Shown here: positions 7,962 through 16,697 of the stretch, piece after piece
How the letters are laid out: each line of letters begins with the position of its first letter
Numbering within the stretch: position 1 is the stretch's first letter
Made by a program: the position numbers and the translations under genes
Origin: Bacillus sp. SB49
Lineage (GTDB): Bacteria > Bacillota > Bacilli > Bacillales > Halobacillaceae
Assembly: GCF_000469135.2 (NCBI RefSeq)
Contig: NZ_CP048117.1
Location: 859,001-923,000 of the forward strand
Reading direction: 5' to 3'
Length of the DNA stretch: 64,000 nt
Notes under the pieces: model-generated
The model's database searches: none
Told to the model about the DNA's origin: nothing
What the model saw: only the letters and a program-made list of their open reading frames with translations

Positions 7962-8759
7962 TTGAATAAACGATGGTTGGTACTGATAATACTCATCGGC
8001 CTCTTTACCCTTGCAGCTGCAGGGACCATATCTGCGGAAAAGAAGCAGTCCAAAGATGATAAAGGGGATATCCCGAGCCATGTATTGAATATATCAAAGG
8101 ACAATACGTATCCGAACTCAACGGATGATCAGCAGCTGCTGGAAGCAGAGGACATCACCAAACAATTGATGAAGGACACGAACATCCGAATTACAAACCC
8201 ACAGCTCATCGAAATGCTCAATGAAACATCATTGAAGCCGTCCCCATTAGCAATCGGCTACCGGGGAGAAATCTTCCTTGGAAGATGGCCGCTCGCTTAT
8301 GAATCAAAAGAGACGAACATCAACTGGGAATACCAAAAAATTAATGAGAATGAGAAAAACAATCACGGTGGCGAAAGTGTTGAGAAACTAAGCTATCTTC
8401 AACAAGAAGAAAAACAGGTGAAGGGTGGCTTGACTTCACGAATCAGCCAGAGTGATCAAATGATGAAATTGATTTTACTGGAAGCTCAAAACAATACGAA
8501 ACTGCCTTTATCGTTCAACACAGTTATTGGAAAAGGTACAAAACAGAACAACAGTTATGCAGTACCCACGAATAAAGTCGGGATACTACACGCCTATGCC
8601 CCTGCTGTAAACGAAAAAGGTGATGTGACCTTTGGAGATGTCTATATTCAACTCAAGGGTTCAAAGAAGACGCTGAGCATTAAGAATGTGACTCGTCAAG
8701 GCATCGGTGCCTGGATCCCGATTCAGGATCATGTCAGCTTTTCGTTTGAGTTGAAATAA
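7962..8759 (+). CDS. yfkD: YfkD-like secreted protein
   Basis: A 265-residue protein resembling the Bacillus YfkD family (function unknown). TTG 7962 is preferred over GTG 7950 because AGAAAGGTGG ends eight bases before it. The N-terminus has a signal sequence or anchor (KRWLVLIILIGLFTLAAAG...SAEK). Conserved-looking blocks are ITNPQLIEMLNETS, APLAIGYRG-like SPLAIGYRGEIFLGRWPL, NWEYQKIN and the C-terminal GIGAWIPIQDHVSFSFEL. The ribosome-binding site lies in a strong hairpin. Its last 31 bases overlap the 3' end of the opposite-strand MscS gene. Confidence 0.7.
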   Translation: MNKRWLVLIILIGLFTLAAAGTISAEKKQSKDDKGDIPSHVLNISKDNTYPNSTDDQQLLEAEDITKQLMKDTNIRITNPQLIEMLNETSLKPSPLAIGYRGEIFLGRWPLAYESKETNINWEYQKINENEKNNHGGESVEKLSYLQQEEKQVKGGLTSRISQSDQMMKLILLEAQNNTKLPLSFNTVIGKGTKQNNSYAVPTNKVGILHAYAPAVNEKGDVTFGDVYIQLKGSKKTLSIKNVTRQGIGAWIPIQDHVSFSFELK

Positions 8760-9607
8760 TCACTGTCATCAACGGTTGACCTTACTTCTACACGCTGTTC
8801 TGCCAAACGGATCTGATGATCATACAACGTTTCGGCTAGAATGAAGCGTGTTTTTTTTGCAGCTGTCCAGTAAACGAGATCGATGACAAGACCAGTTACG
8901 GTGTATTGATACCCACGGTATTGATCGTTGAGGGATGTCATGCCGTACACTTGGAACGGTTCCAACGGCTTTCCTGTCAGGTCTTTCTTTAAGTATTCCT
9001 GCAGTTCTTCATTCAATCGTTCACATGCCTTCTCAAGAATGAGCATCACTTTGCGTGGGTCTTCATGAAAATTAGTGGTTACTTTCTCTATGACACGCAT
9101 GTATTCGAAATTAAAATTCTCTATGGTGTTAATTTGTCCATTACTGATTGTAAGAAGCTTTCCAGACCATTCGCGGAGCTTTAAGAAGCGCAGGCCGATG
9201 TCTTCTACAGTACCGTGAAAGGTATCATTTATGGTGACGTAATCTCCCTTGTGAAGCTGTTTTTCGTATAAGAGAAAAAGTCCGGCAAAGAAATCCTTGA
9301 TCAAGTTTTGGGCACCAAATCCGACAATGATCCCGATCACTCCAGCTCCTGCAAGGAGATTGCCTATGGAAGTGAATTCATTAAGCACTATAAGCAGAAA
9401 TCCGATGACGGAGGCATAACTGATAACGGAGTTCATCATGGATTCCAGCGTTTTCTCCTTACGCTCTTCCATGAAATCTGTCTTCTTGAAGAAGGAGTGA
9501 ATGACTTTTCGTAACACGAGTGCAGAGAGAAAGATGATAACAGCTACAATCAGCAGTTTTATTGCTGTGTTTTCATCTAAATAGGTGATAAATTCTTTTA
9601 ATGTCAT
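8729..9607 (-). CDS. Small-conductance mechanosensitive channel, MscS family
   Basis: MscS-type channel of 292 residues. Three hydrophobic segments lie in the first 120 residues; the pore-lining helix is LAGAGVIGIIVGFGAQNLIKDFFAGLFLL, followed by the beta domain (GDYVTINDTFHGTVEDIGLR). It releases solutes on hypo-osmotic shock, useful in a halophile. The start ATG 9607 has AAAGGAGATGG; the longer open frame to 9715 has no ribosome-binding site. Divergent from the SE1561-like gene. Confidence 0.88.
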   Translation of the reverse strand: MTLKEFITYLDENTAIKLLIVAVIIFLSALVLRKVIHSFFKKTDFMEERKEKTLESMMNSVISYASVIGFLLIVLNEFTSIGNLLAGAGVIGIIVGFGAQNLIKDFFAGLFLLYEKQLHKGDYVTINDTFHGTVEDIGLRFLKLREWSGKLLTISNGQINTIENFNFEYMRVIEKVTTNFHEDPRKVMLILEKACERLNEELQEYLKKDLTGKPLEPFQVYGMTSLNDQYRGYQYTVTGLVIDLVYWTAAKKTRFILAETLYDHQIRLAEQRVEVRSTVDDSDYFNSNEKLT

Positions 9608-9713
9608 GTTTCCATCTCCTTTAAGTAGTGGTTTAACCCTAAGCCATGGACACATCGGAATACTTGTACTATGATAAATGCAGACAAAAAAGAACGTAAG
9701 GGGTGTAACGATC

Positions 9714-9863
9714 ATGACACAGCAAAAGAGAATTCAGGACCTGAAGGCAAAGCTTGCGGATTTCATGGGCCGCCTGGATCAGCTTGATCCTGAAGAGACA
9801 TCTGTAGAAGATATTGACCGCTTAATTTCCATGCTGGAAGATTTAGAGCGCCAGATGGACTGA
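9714..9863 (+). CDS. SE1561-family small protein
   Basis: A 49-residue charged protein (MTQQKRIQDLKAKLADF...) that looks fully alpha-helical, with heptad-like leucines (LISMLEDLERQMD). It resembles the short SE1561 family of Bacillales, which has no known function. ATG 9714 follows AAGGGGTG. The open frame runs back to 9678 but without a start signal. Twenty bases separate it from the next short membrane ORF, so the two are probably co-transcribed. Confidence 0.65.
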   Translation: MTQQKRIQDLKAKLADFMGRLDQLDPEETSVEDIDRLISMLEDLERQMD

Positions 9864-9883
9864 AGCTGTAAAGGAGGAAGTTC

Positions 9884-10060
9884 ATGGAGTCGTTGATCTT
9901 TTATTTATCTCCGGTTGCAGGATTTGTTTTTATGTTGACCATGATTATGTTTCTCACCCGTCTGGCCGCCGGACGCAAATCCGACCGTAAAATAACGATG
10001 ATCCTGGTTTCCTCCTTTACCGTGATGCTCGCGATGATCGTATACGTCATGGGAAAGTGA
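9884..10060 (+). CDS. Small two-helix membrane protein
   Basis: A 58-residue ORF with the strong ribosome-binding site AAAGGAGG nine bases before ATG 9884. It encodes two hydrophobic helices (SLIFYLSPVAGFVFMLTMIMFL and ITMILVSSFTVMLAMIVYVM) joined by a basic loop RLAAGRKSDRK. No family is recognised. It follows the SE1561-like gene and ends at a terminator, giving a two-gene operon of short proteins. Confidence 0.6.
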   Translation: MESLIFYLSPVAGFVFMLTMIMFLTRLAAGRKSDRKITMILVSSFTVMLAMIVYVMGK

Positions 10061-10062
10061 CA

Positions 10063-10090
10063 AACCCTCATCCGCAGGGTTGATTTTTTT
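10063..10090 (+). terminator. Rho-independent terminator
   Basis: AACCCT (10063-10068) pairs with AGGGTT (10076-10081), followed by GA and seven T. Ends the two-gene small-protein unit. Confidence 0.7.
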
Positions 10091-10151
10091 AAAATAATGC
10101 TTTATCATAGTAAATCGCTAATGCATTGAATTATTGAGAGGAGAATGTCTT

Positions 10152-11456
10152 ATGGCTTGGGCAGTCGTCGTATCTGTCCTCGTAATGACTGTGCTCAGTC
10201 TATTGCGTGTGAACGTCATTGTTGCTATCCTTGCTGCTGGCCTGACTGCCGGCTTGATGAACGGTGAAACGTTAACCAGCTCACTGGAAATCCTTGTTAA
10301 CGGCATGGGAGAACAGGCAAGTGTAGCTTTAAGTTATATATTATTAGGAGCTTTTGCAATTGCGATCAGTTACTCGGGTATCACCACCATCCTTGTCAGT
10401 TATCTGCTTCGCGTGTTGAAGAATAAAAGGACGATGATCGTTTTTGTCATTGCCTTTGTAGCAAGTTTATCTCAGAATGTCATACCTGTGCACATTGCAT
10501 TTATTCCTATATTGATACCACCTTTACTGAAACTGTTTGATGAAATGAAATTGGATCGTCGTGCTGTTGCAGCCGCGCTTACGTTCGGATTGAAGGCTCC
10601 TTACGTTATGATTCCTGTCGGCTTCGGTTATATATTCCACCAAACGATTCAAAAGTCCATGGAATCGAATGGAATTGAATTGAGCATCGGAACGATCGCA
10701 CAATCCTTGATTATCCCAGGTTCCGGTATGATTGTCGGATTGCTGATTGCTGTTCTCATCACTTATAGAAAGCCGACAGTGGTGAATGAACAGCAGGCGA
10801 ACGAAGAAGATGTACTTGTACAGACGCAAGATCAGAAATTCAACAAAAAGCACGTTCTGACTATCGTAGCAATCATCGTCACATTGGTTATCCAGGCTGT
10901 CTGGGCTAACCTCGTCCTTGCTGCGCTTGCGGGAATTGTACTGATGTTCGCTTTCCGCGTCGTACCTTATTCTAAAGGGGATAAAGTAATAAATGATGGA
11001 ATCGCTATGATGGGGTTCATTGCTTTTGTTATGCTGGTTGCCTCCGGCTATGCAAATGTACTGACGACGACAGAATCGGTATCTGCGCTTGTGGAGGTCA
11101 GCTCTGATTACCTTGGTAATAATCAAGCCTTCATAGCATTCATTCTGCTCCTTGTAGGTCTTGTTGTGACAATGGGAATAGGATCATCCTTCGCGACTAT
11201 TCCTATCCTGGCTGCTTTGTTTGTACCGATTTGTGTGGCTGCAGGATTTTCTCCATTGGCCACGGCGGCATTGATCGGAACAGCTGGAGCACTCGGCGAT
11301 GCTGGATCCCCTGCATCGGATAGTACCCTGGGACCGACCTCGGGACTAAACGCAGATGGCAGACACAACCATATTTGGGATACGTGTGTGCCGACATTTC
11401 TTCACTACAACATTCCGTTGTTCATTTTCGGATGGGCGGCTTCCTTATTCTTGTAA
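10152..11456 (+). CDS. Na+/H+ antiporter family protein (YuiF-like)
   Basis: Membrane protein of 434 residues with about 11-12 hydrophobic segments, in the NhaC/ArsB-like antiporter group. Typical features are an N-terminal VVVSVLVMTVLSLLRVNVIVAILAAG, FVIAFVASLSQNVIPVHIAFIPIL in the middle, and a Gly-rich C-terminal ALIGTAGALGDAGSPASDSTLGPTSGLN. ATG 10152 has GAGAGGAG at correct spacing; TTG 10134 lies upstream of that site and is rejected. Likely exports Na+ for pH and salt homeostasis; B. subtilis YuiF is the named relative, but ion specificity is not shown by sequence. Confidence 0.75.
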   Translation: MAWAVVVSVLVMTVLSLLRVNVIVAILAAGLTAGLMNGETLTSSLEILVNGMGEQASVALSYILLGAFAIAISYSGITTILVSYLLRVLKNKRTMIVFVIAFVASLSQNVIPVHIAFIPILIPPLLKLFDEMKLDRRAVAAALTFGLKAPYVMIPVGFGYIFHQTIQKSMESNGIELSIGTIAQSLIIPGSGMIVGLLIAVLITYRKPTVVNEQQANEEDVLVQTQDQKFNKKHVLTIVAIIVTLVIQAVWANLVLAALAGIVLMFAFRVVPYSKGDKVINDGIAMMGFIAFVMLVASGYANVLTTTESVSALVEVSSDYLGNNQAFIAFILLLVGLVVTMGIGSSFATIPILAALFVPICVAAGFSPLATAALIGTAGALGDAGSPASDSTLGPTSGLNADGRHNHIWDTCVPTFLHYNIPLFIFGWAASLFL

Positions 11457-11459
11457 AAA

Positions 11460-11493
11460 GGCGTGTGGGTATTTTTCCCACATGTCTTTTTTT
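11460..11493 (+). terminator. Rho-independent terminator
   Basis: TGTGGG (11464-11469) pairs with CCCACA (11477-11482), with additional outer pairs, followed by TCTTTTTTT. Confidence 0.65.
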
Positions 11494-11541
11494 ATATTCT
11501 CCCATCCATCACACATAATAAGAAAAAAGTGAGTGATATGT

Positions 11542-12321
11542 ATGTGGAAAGTGATCTCTCTCCTGGTACTTTTAAGTGCGGTTCTGGTTTATCCAACCGC
11601 TGCTTTCGCAGAAGGCTGGGGATACAGTAAGAGCAAAGATGGAAATGTCCCTGAAGTCGGTCGTTATAAACCGATGATAGATAAATACGATGGTTTTTAT
11701 TATGACGAGACAGAACAACCCGTTGTTTACCTGACCTTCGATAATGGGTATGAACAAGGATACACAGGTAAAGTATTGGACATCCTCAAAGAAAAGCAGG
11801 TTCCGGCAGCATTTTTCGTAACGGGTCATTACATTGAGAGTGCACCTGATTTATTGAAGAGGATGGCTTCAGAAGGCCATTTGATCGGCAACCATTCCTG
11901 GAGCCATCCGGACTTCACAAAGATATCAAAAGAGACAATGAAAGAAGAACTGGATAAAGTGGATGAAGCGGTCCGGAAATTGACGGACCAGGACGTCATG
12001 ACGTTTGTTCGTCCCCCGAGAGGGACGTTTAACGATCAAACACTGCAATGGTCGCGGGAGCTTGGTTATACGCATGCATTCTGGTCCATTGCCTTTAAAG
12101 ATTGGGAAACGGACAAACAAAAGGGATGGGAGTATGCCTACAACAGCGTCATTGATCAAATACATCCCGGAGCGGTCATTTTGCTGCATACCGTATCTCA
12201 GGATAACGCAGAAGCGCTGTCCCAATTAATTGATGAGCTCAGGAAACGCGGCTATCGTTTTGGGAATTTAAATGATTTGATGATCAAACAGATAGTGCCT
12301 GCTCCTCTCTGGCAGTTATAA
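11542..12321 (+). CDS. pdaA: Delta-lactam-biosynthetic de-N-acetylase PdaA
   Basis: Polysaccharide deacetylase of 259 residues with a signal peptide (KVISLLVLLSAVLVYPTAAFA). PdaA-type motifs are present: TFDNGYEQGY (motif 1, with Asn where most NodB proteins have Asp), the metal site HSWSHPD (motif 2), RPPRGTFN (motif 3) and LLHTVSQDNAEAL near the C-terminus. PdaA removes the acetyl group from N-acetylmuramate in spore-cortex peptidoglycan so muramic delta-lactam can form, needed for germination. ATG 11542 is preferred over GTG 11533. This is evidence that the organism sporulates. Confidence 0.9.
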   Translation: MWKVISLLVLLSAVLVYPTAAFAEGWGYSKSKDGNVPEVGRYKPMIDKYDGFYYDETEQPVVYLTFDNGYEQGYTGKVLDILKEKQVPAAFFVTGHYIESAPDLLKRMASEGHLIGNHSWSHPDFTKISKETMKEELDKVDEAVRKLTDQDVMTFVRPPRGTFNDQTLQWSRELGYTHAFWSIAFKDWETDKQKGWEYAYNSVIDQIHPGAVILLHTVSQDNAEALSQLIDELRKRGYRFGNLNDLMIKQIVPAPLWQL

Positions 12322-12340
12322 CTTCGGCGGTATTCCAACC

Positions 12341-12375
12341 AAAAAGCTGTACTGCTACGGTACAGCTTTTTAATT
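12341..12375 (+). terminator. Rho-independent terminator after pdaA
   Basis: Perfect 12-bp stem AAAAAGCTGTAC (12341-12352) with GTACAGCTTTTT (12360-12371), 7-base loop, T-rich tail. The 186 bases from here to the next gene hold no ORF I can support; a TATAAT at 12488 is a possible -10. Confidence 0.85.
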
Positions 12376-12561
12376 TTATTCATGAAATGTTCGAGGAAAG
12401 AAGGAAAAGGAAGAGGCAAGGAAGAAGTGTACATAGGGAAATAAGAGGATTCGTGTCGAATAATGGGGAAGTTATTACATATTTGCTTATAATTTTCCGA
12501 TAAACCTAATACATTTTAACTATTATGGAATTTTTTATAAAAAGAGGGGAGGATTTTTGAA

Positions 12562-13431
12562 TTGTGGAAAGAAAGATTTAAAGCAACTGGTTTTTATGAT
12601 TTTGATTACACGTTACTTCGATGGCAATTCGATCCTTTGACGCGTTTGGACAGAGCTGAGCGCTGGGTTGATGTCCCGGTGAAGTTAGGGGAAGAACGAC
12701 ATATTGTCCGTGTCCAAGGCCTCGGGACGACTGCTGAACCGGTGTTTGAAGTTTCCGGTGAGAGCGTGAAAGACAAAGATGCTTTAGTCACGCATGTACA
12801 AGAGCTTTTTCAGTGGGGGGTAAATTTAGAGAATATTCATCAGCACTTCATGGACACGAATGTAAAGCAGCTGTTTCAGGACCATCCCGGAACACCGATC
12901 GTTAAAGATTTTCATTTGTATGACTGCTTAATGAAAGTGATCATTCATCAGCAGTTGAATATGAAATTTGCCTACACGCTAAGTACAAGATTTGTCCATA
13001 CGTTCGGATCAACGAAAGACGGGGTATGGTTTTACCCCGACCCAGAGGAGACAGCCGCACTGAAGTATGAGGATCTCAGGGCACTGCAATTCAGCCAAAG
13101 GAAAGCAGAATACGTCATAGACACTTCCAGAATGATCGCAGAGGGCAGGTTGGACTTGGCCGCTCTCTCCGGACAGAGTGACGAAGAAGTCAAGAAACAA
13201 TTAGTGAAAATAAGAGGCATCGGGCCCTGGACTGCTGAGAACTGGCTGTTGTTCGGATTAGGAAGACAGGATCTGTTCCCAAAGGCAGACATTGGAATTC
13301 AGAACGCGTGGAAGGTATATTTCGATATGGACAAAAAACCGTCCTATGAACAGATGGAAACGCACAGTGCAGGCTGGCATCCATACAGGAGCTATGCTTC
13401 TTTGACTTTATGGCGCAGCATTGAAGGGTGA
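12562..13431 (+). CDS. DNA-3-methyladenine glycosylase (AlkA-type)
   Basis: HhH-GPD base-excision glycosylase of 289 residues. The helix-hairpin-helix is KIRGIGPWTAENWLLFGLGRQD (about 214-236), followed by the catalytic aspartate in FPKADIGIQNAW. The N-terminal part (residues 1-100) has the AlkA_N-like domain and HQQLNMKFA opens the HhH fold. It removes alkylated purines from DNA. Start TTG 12562 is nine bases after GAGGGGAGG. No ada or methyltransferase gene is adjacent. Confidence 0.85.
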   Translation: MWKERFKATGFYDFDYTLLRWQFDPLTRLDRAERWVDVPVKLGEERHIVRVQGLGTTAEPVFEVSGESVKDKDALVTHVQELFQWGVNLENIHQHFMDTNVKQLFQDHPGTPIVKDFHLYDCLMKVIIHQQLNMKFAYTLSTRFVHTFGSTKDGVWFYPDPEETAALKYEDLRALQFSQRKAEYVIDTSRMIAEGRLDLAALSGQSDEEVKKQLVKIRGIGPWTAENWLLFGLGRQDLFPKADIGIQNAWKVYFDMDKKPSYEQMETHSAGWHPYRSYASLTLWRSIEG

Positions 13432-13538
13432 AAACAGAAGAATAAAGTCATACTTTCTGTAATCTTCACGTATGGTGTAGAGAATAGAAAATAAGTGATA
13501 AATTATTTGAATATATACAAAATTTTTCTGGATTGCGT

Positions 13539-13544
13539 TATAAT
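13539..13544 (+). promoter_or_regulatory. -10 element of the histidine-kinase gene
   Basis: TATAAT 52 bases upstream of the TTG start; no convincing -35 at 16-18 bases, so the sigma factor is uncertain. Confidence 0.35.
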
Positions 13545-13595
13545 AGTACACATATTGGAAAATATGGAACGGATAAAAGGAAAGAGGTCTTAATA

Positions 13596-15455
13596 TTGGT
13601 GATAAGAGAGAGGTATTCTGACCAAGTTCATAGTGGCGAAATATTGGATGTTCTAAGTTTGAATGGTACACCGGCATGTCTACTCGATCTGCGTTTACAA
13701 ACGGTTACGCTGAATCAGGAAATGCAAGGAACTCTTCATTTAGAAGATACAGATATGTCATTCTCTCAATGGATCCGCAGTTTTCGGCATACGGCCCAAC
13801 ACCGCCTGCAGCAGGTGCTTCATCAGCTGCTGACAGAAGGCTTGAGGGAAATGTCCGTCCATTTGACAGATAAGAATAACCTTCGCAAGTATCACTGCAA
13901 AATGGTTCATCTGACTAACGGTCAAATTGCTTTTTCCTTAAACGATCTTACTATGAAAGCAAATCGTCCTGAAGCGGAGCCGCGCTCTGAAAAATTAGAG
14001 GGACCTGTGAGTTTGGCTTCCAGCCTCAGCCAACAGATGGTTCACGTTACGGATCCAAAAGAAGCCCAATTGAAGCATCGTATGTCCCACTTAGTGGACA
14101 AATTCCCGCATGGATTAGCAATCATTAACCCTAATTGGGAAGTGATCTATGCCAATCCTAAAATGGAAGAAATGACAGCGGTACCTTTTTACAGTAACTA
14201 TTGTAAAAAACTTTGGAACATCTTCCCGATTGATCAATATTATCATTTCTTCCAGCACTATTTGAGGGCGATGGAGACACAGGAAACGGTCGAATTTGAG
14301 GGCTATTTGATTGAGCAGGGCGTCGATGTTCAGGTCACGGTTCACCCTACAGAACTTGGAATAACAGTGTTTGTACAGGATATAACGCAATATAAGAAGC
14401 ATTTGCAGGCTTTGAAAGCATCAGAAGAGCGTTTTGCTCTGCTGGCGAATAACATTAAAGATGTTTTTTGGATCAGCGAACCGGACTATGAAGAGCTCCA
14501 CTATATCAGTCCTGCGTTTCAATCCCTGTTTGGGATAACGCGAAGAGATGCATTTTTAAATCCAGGTCTTGTTTTTGAGAAAGTGTATGGGGCGGATAAG
14601 AAGAAAGTGCAGGACGCGTTTCAAGTAATGAGGAAGCAGATGCATGAAGTGGAATACAGATTGAACCAGGGGGAAGAGGGGGCATACAAATGGATTCGCT
14701 CCAAAGGTTTCCCTGTGGACTACAATGGTAAGTCGTATGTGCTTGGACTGCACGAAGATGTGACGGAATATAAGGAAATGCTGGAGTTTAAAGAAAAGAC
14801 ACAACAGCTATCCACGATTACGCAGATGTCTGCTGGAATCGCACATGAGATTAAGAACCCGTTAACCGCAATCAAAGGTTTTCTGCAAATCGGCGCAGCA
14901 AACCCCGAGCTGAGAGATAATTATCAGGAGATTATCCTGGATGAAGTAAACAGGATAGAGGCGATTGTCCAAGATTTCATGATGCTGTCTAAGCCGAAAT
15001 CGACGATTCAGATGGAGGAGATCGATCCGGAACAGCTTGTGTCCTATGTTCTCCGCCTTTTAGAGCCGGAGGCTAATGACAAACAGATTCTGCTTTTATT
15101 TGACTGTGCTTGTTCGCAAGACCAGGAAGCGTTCAGAACAGAACCGAAGCGGATGAACCAAATATTGATTAACCTTGTTAAGAATGCCATTGATGCTGTG
15201 GATCATGGTGGGGAAGTTCGCGTGGGAGTTGAAGTAACGAGCGAAGAGCTAACGCTTTCCGTTAGAGATAATGGACCGGGTCTAACATCCCGGGAGCTTG
15301 CTAAGATTGGAGAGCCGTTCTTTACTACGAAAGAGAAAGGGACGGGGCTCGGAGTCATGGTGACAAAAAAAATCGTCGCCGATCTAAATGGAACCATCAC
15401 CTACCAGAGTGAAAAAGGTGTAGGGACAGCAGTAACTGTACGATTACCGCGATAA
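13596..15455 (+). CDS. Soluble PAS-domain sensor histidine kinase
   Basis: Cytoplasmic histidine kinase of 619 residues with no membrane segment. An N-terminal region of unknown fold is followed by PAS domains (about 170-285 and 290-405), a HisKA domain with the phospho-acceptor in AGIAHEIKNPLTAIKGF (about residue 430), and an HATPase_c domain (N box LINLVKNAIDAV, G1 DNGPGL, G2 GTGLGVMV). The layout and H-box match sporulation phosphorelay kinases of the KinA/KinE type. No response regulator is adjacent, again as for the Kin proteins. TTG 13596 follows AAAGAGGT; GTG 13599 is an alternative, and the frame upstream of 13596 overlaps the promoter. Confidence 0.82.
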   Translation: MVIRERYSDQVHSGEILDVLSLNGTPACLLDLRLQTVTLNQEMQGTLHLEDTDMSFSQWIRSFRHTAQHRLQQVLHQLLTEGLREMSVHLTDKNNLRKYHCKMVHLTNGQIAFSLNDLTMKANRPEAEPRSEKLEGPVSLASSLSQQMVHVTDPKEAQLKHRMSHLVDKFPHGLAIINPNWEVIYANPKMEEMTAVPFYSNYCKKLWNIFPIDQYYHFFQHYLRAMETQETVEFEGYLIEQGVDVQVTVHPTELGITVFVQDITQYKKHLQALKASEERFALLANNIKDVFWISEPDYEELHYISPAFQSLFGITRRDAFLNPGLVFEKVYGADKKKVQDAFQVMRKQMHEVEYRLNQGEEGAYKWIRSKGFPVDYNGKSYVLGLHEDVTEYKEMLEFKEKTQQLSTITQMSAGIAHEIKNPLTAIKGFLQIGAANPELRDNYQEIILDEVNRIEAIVQDFMMLSKPKSTIQMEEIDPEQLVSYVLRLLEPEANDKQILLLFDCACSQDQEAFRTEPKRMNQILINLVKNAIDAVDHGGEVRVGVEVTSEELTLSVRDNGPGLTSRELAKIGEPFFTTKEKGTGLGVMVTKKIVADLNGTITYQSEKGVGTAVTVRLPR

Positions 15456-15466
15456 AAGACGAATGA

Positions 15467-15500
15467 AACCGCCACTACTTATGTAGTGGTGGTTTTTTTT
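15467..15500 (+). terminator. Rho-independent terminator after the kinase
   Basis: Perfect 12-bp stem AACCGCCACTAC (15467-15478) with GTAGTGGTGGTT (15483-15494), 4-base loop, then six T. The following ~190 bases are A/T-rich without a supportable ORF. Confidence 0.9.
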
Positions 15501-15691
15501 ATGGGGAGAAAGGCCGGGAAACTGGTGCAGTATAAGAAAGGGAAACTAACGATATCCTTATCTGCAAAATATTACAACTTATCATATGTATCGTCACATT
15601 TTTATTAGTGTTAACGTGTTTTTATTAATTATTGAATTTTTTAACGTCAATCGCTTACATAAAAGAATTGATATTTTTACAGGCACAGCTG

Positions 15692-15720
15692 TTTACAAAC
15701 GCAGTTATGGGCTCTATAAT
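15692..15720 (+). promoter_or_regulatory. SigA promoter of the yitT-gntR unit
   Basis: TTTACA (15692-15697), exactly 17 bases, TATAAT (15715-15720). Confidence 0.75.
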
Positions 15721-15782
15721 CCCGATTGTACTACAATTTGAATTCGACATTATTCTATATTTTTTATAAAGGAGGCTTTCTG

Positions 15783-16631
15783 ATGCTTAAAAAGATAAGG
15801 TCTTTTCTACTGATGAACCTGGGGGCGCTGGGAGTTGCCGTCAACGTGCACTTCTTCCTGTCTCCCAACGATCTAGCTACCGGTGGAGTAAGTGGTCTAT
15901 CCATCGTCATGAATAAAGTATTTCCCGATCTTTCTCTCGGATTGATCATGTTGGTGTTAAATATTCTGCTGTTCATTGTTGGAATTATCTTCTTAGGTTT
16001 CCAATTCGGTTTAAAAACCATTTATGCAAGTATGGCATTATCAGTCATGGTTTGGGGGTTGGAAACGTTCTTTCCTATGCAGCAAGCTTTAAGTGATGAT
16101 TTATTAATTCAGCTTATTATTGGTCAAATCATTGCTGCGTCGGGTATGGCCTTAGTCTTCCATCAGGGAGCCTCAACGGGCGGTACAGACATTCTTGCCA
16201 TGATTCTTAATAAATTCTTCTCGATTGAAGTCGGGAAGGGCGTGTTGTTTTCAGATATAGCCATTGCAACATCTTCCATCTTCCTATTTGGACCAACCGT
16301 GGGAATGTACGCTTTCTTCGGAGTGATTTTAAACGGTCTTGTCATTGACTATATGCTCAAGCAGTTTGAAGATAATAAAGAGATCGTAATCATCAGCCGT
16401 GAGAGCGAACTCGTCCGTCATTTTATCGTAGATCGTCTTGGACGGGGAGCGACTATCCATCAAGCGAAGGGCGCGTTCATGCAGGAAGATAAAGAAGTAA
16501 TAACCACCATCCTCAGCCGGAAAGATTATACACGATTAAAGAAATATATGACCGATATCGATGAGCAGGCGTTTATCACTGTCCACTCTATGAACGAAAT
16601 TCTCGGTCAGAACTTCAAGCGGCTGGCCTAA
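15783..16631 (+). CDS. YitT-family membrane protein
   Basis: A 282-residue protein of the DUF161/DUF2179 type: five N-terminal membrane segments with NVHFFLSPNDLATGGVSGLSIVMNK and HQGASTGGTDILAMILNK, then a soluble C-terminal domain (ESELVRHFIVDRLGRGATIHQAKGAFMQEDKEVITTIL, about 205-275). The family is common in Firmicutes in several copies; its transport role is unproven. ATG 15783 has AAAGGAGG. The stop TAA is in frame with, and 22 codons before, the GntR coding region. Confidence 0.85.
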   Translation: MLKKIRSFLLMNLGALGVAVNVHFFLSPNDLATGGVSGLSIVMNKVFPDLSLGLIMLVLNILLFIVGIIFLGFQFGLKTIYASMALSVMVWGLETFFPMQQALSDDLLIQLIIGQIIAASGMALVFHQGASTGGTDILAMILNKFFSIEVGKGVLFSDIAIATSSIFLFGPTVGMYAFFGVILNGLVIDYMLKQFEDNKEIVIISRESELVRHFIVDRLGRGATIHQAKGAFMQEDKEVITTILSRKDYTRLKKYMTDIDEQAFITVHSMNEILGQNFKRLA

Positions 16632-16697
16632 AGGCGGGATACTATCTCTCAAGACTATTCCAAAGCAAAGCAGGAGCGTTCTTCCAGATCGGAGGAG

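Noticed and set aside
8760-9715. MscS starting at 9715
   Set aside because: The upstream 36 codons lack a ribosome-binding site and overlap the divergent gene; ATG 9607 has AAAGGAGATGG.
13533-13595. Kinase start at TTG 13533
   Set aside because: It would lie on the TATAAT element; TTG 13596 or GTG 13599 follow AAAGAGGT.
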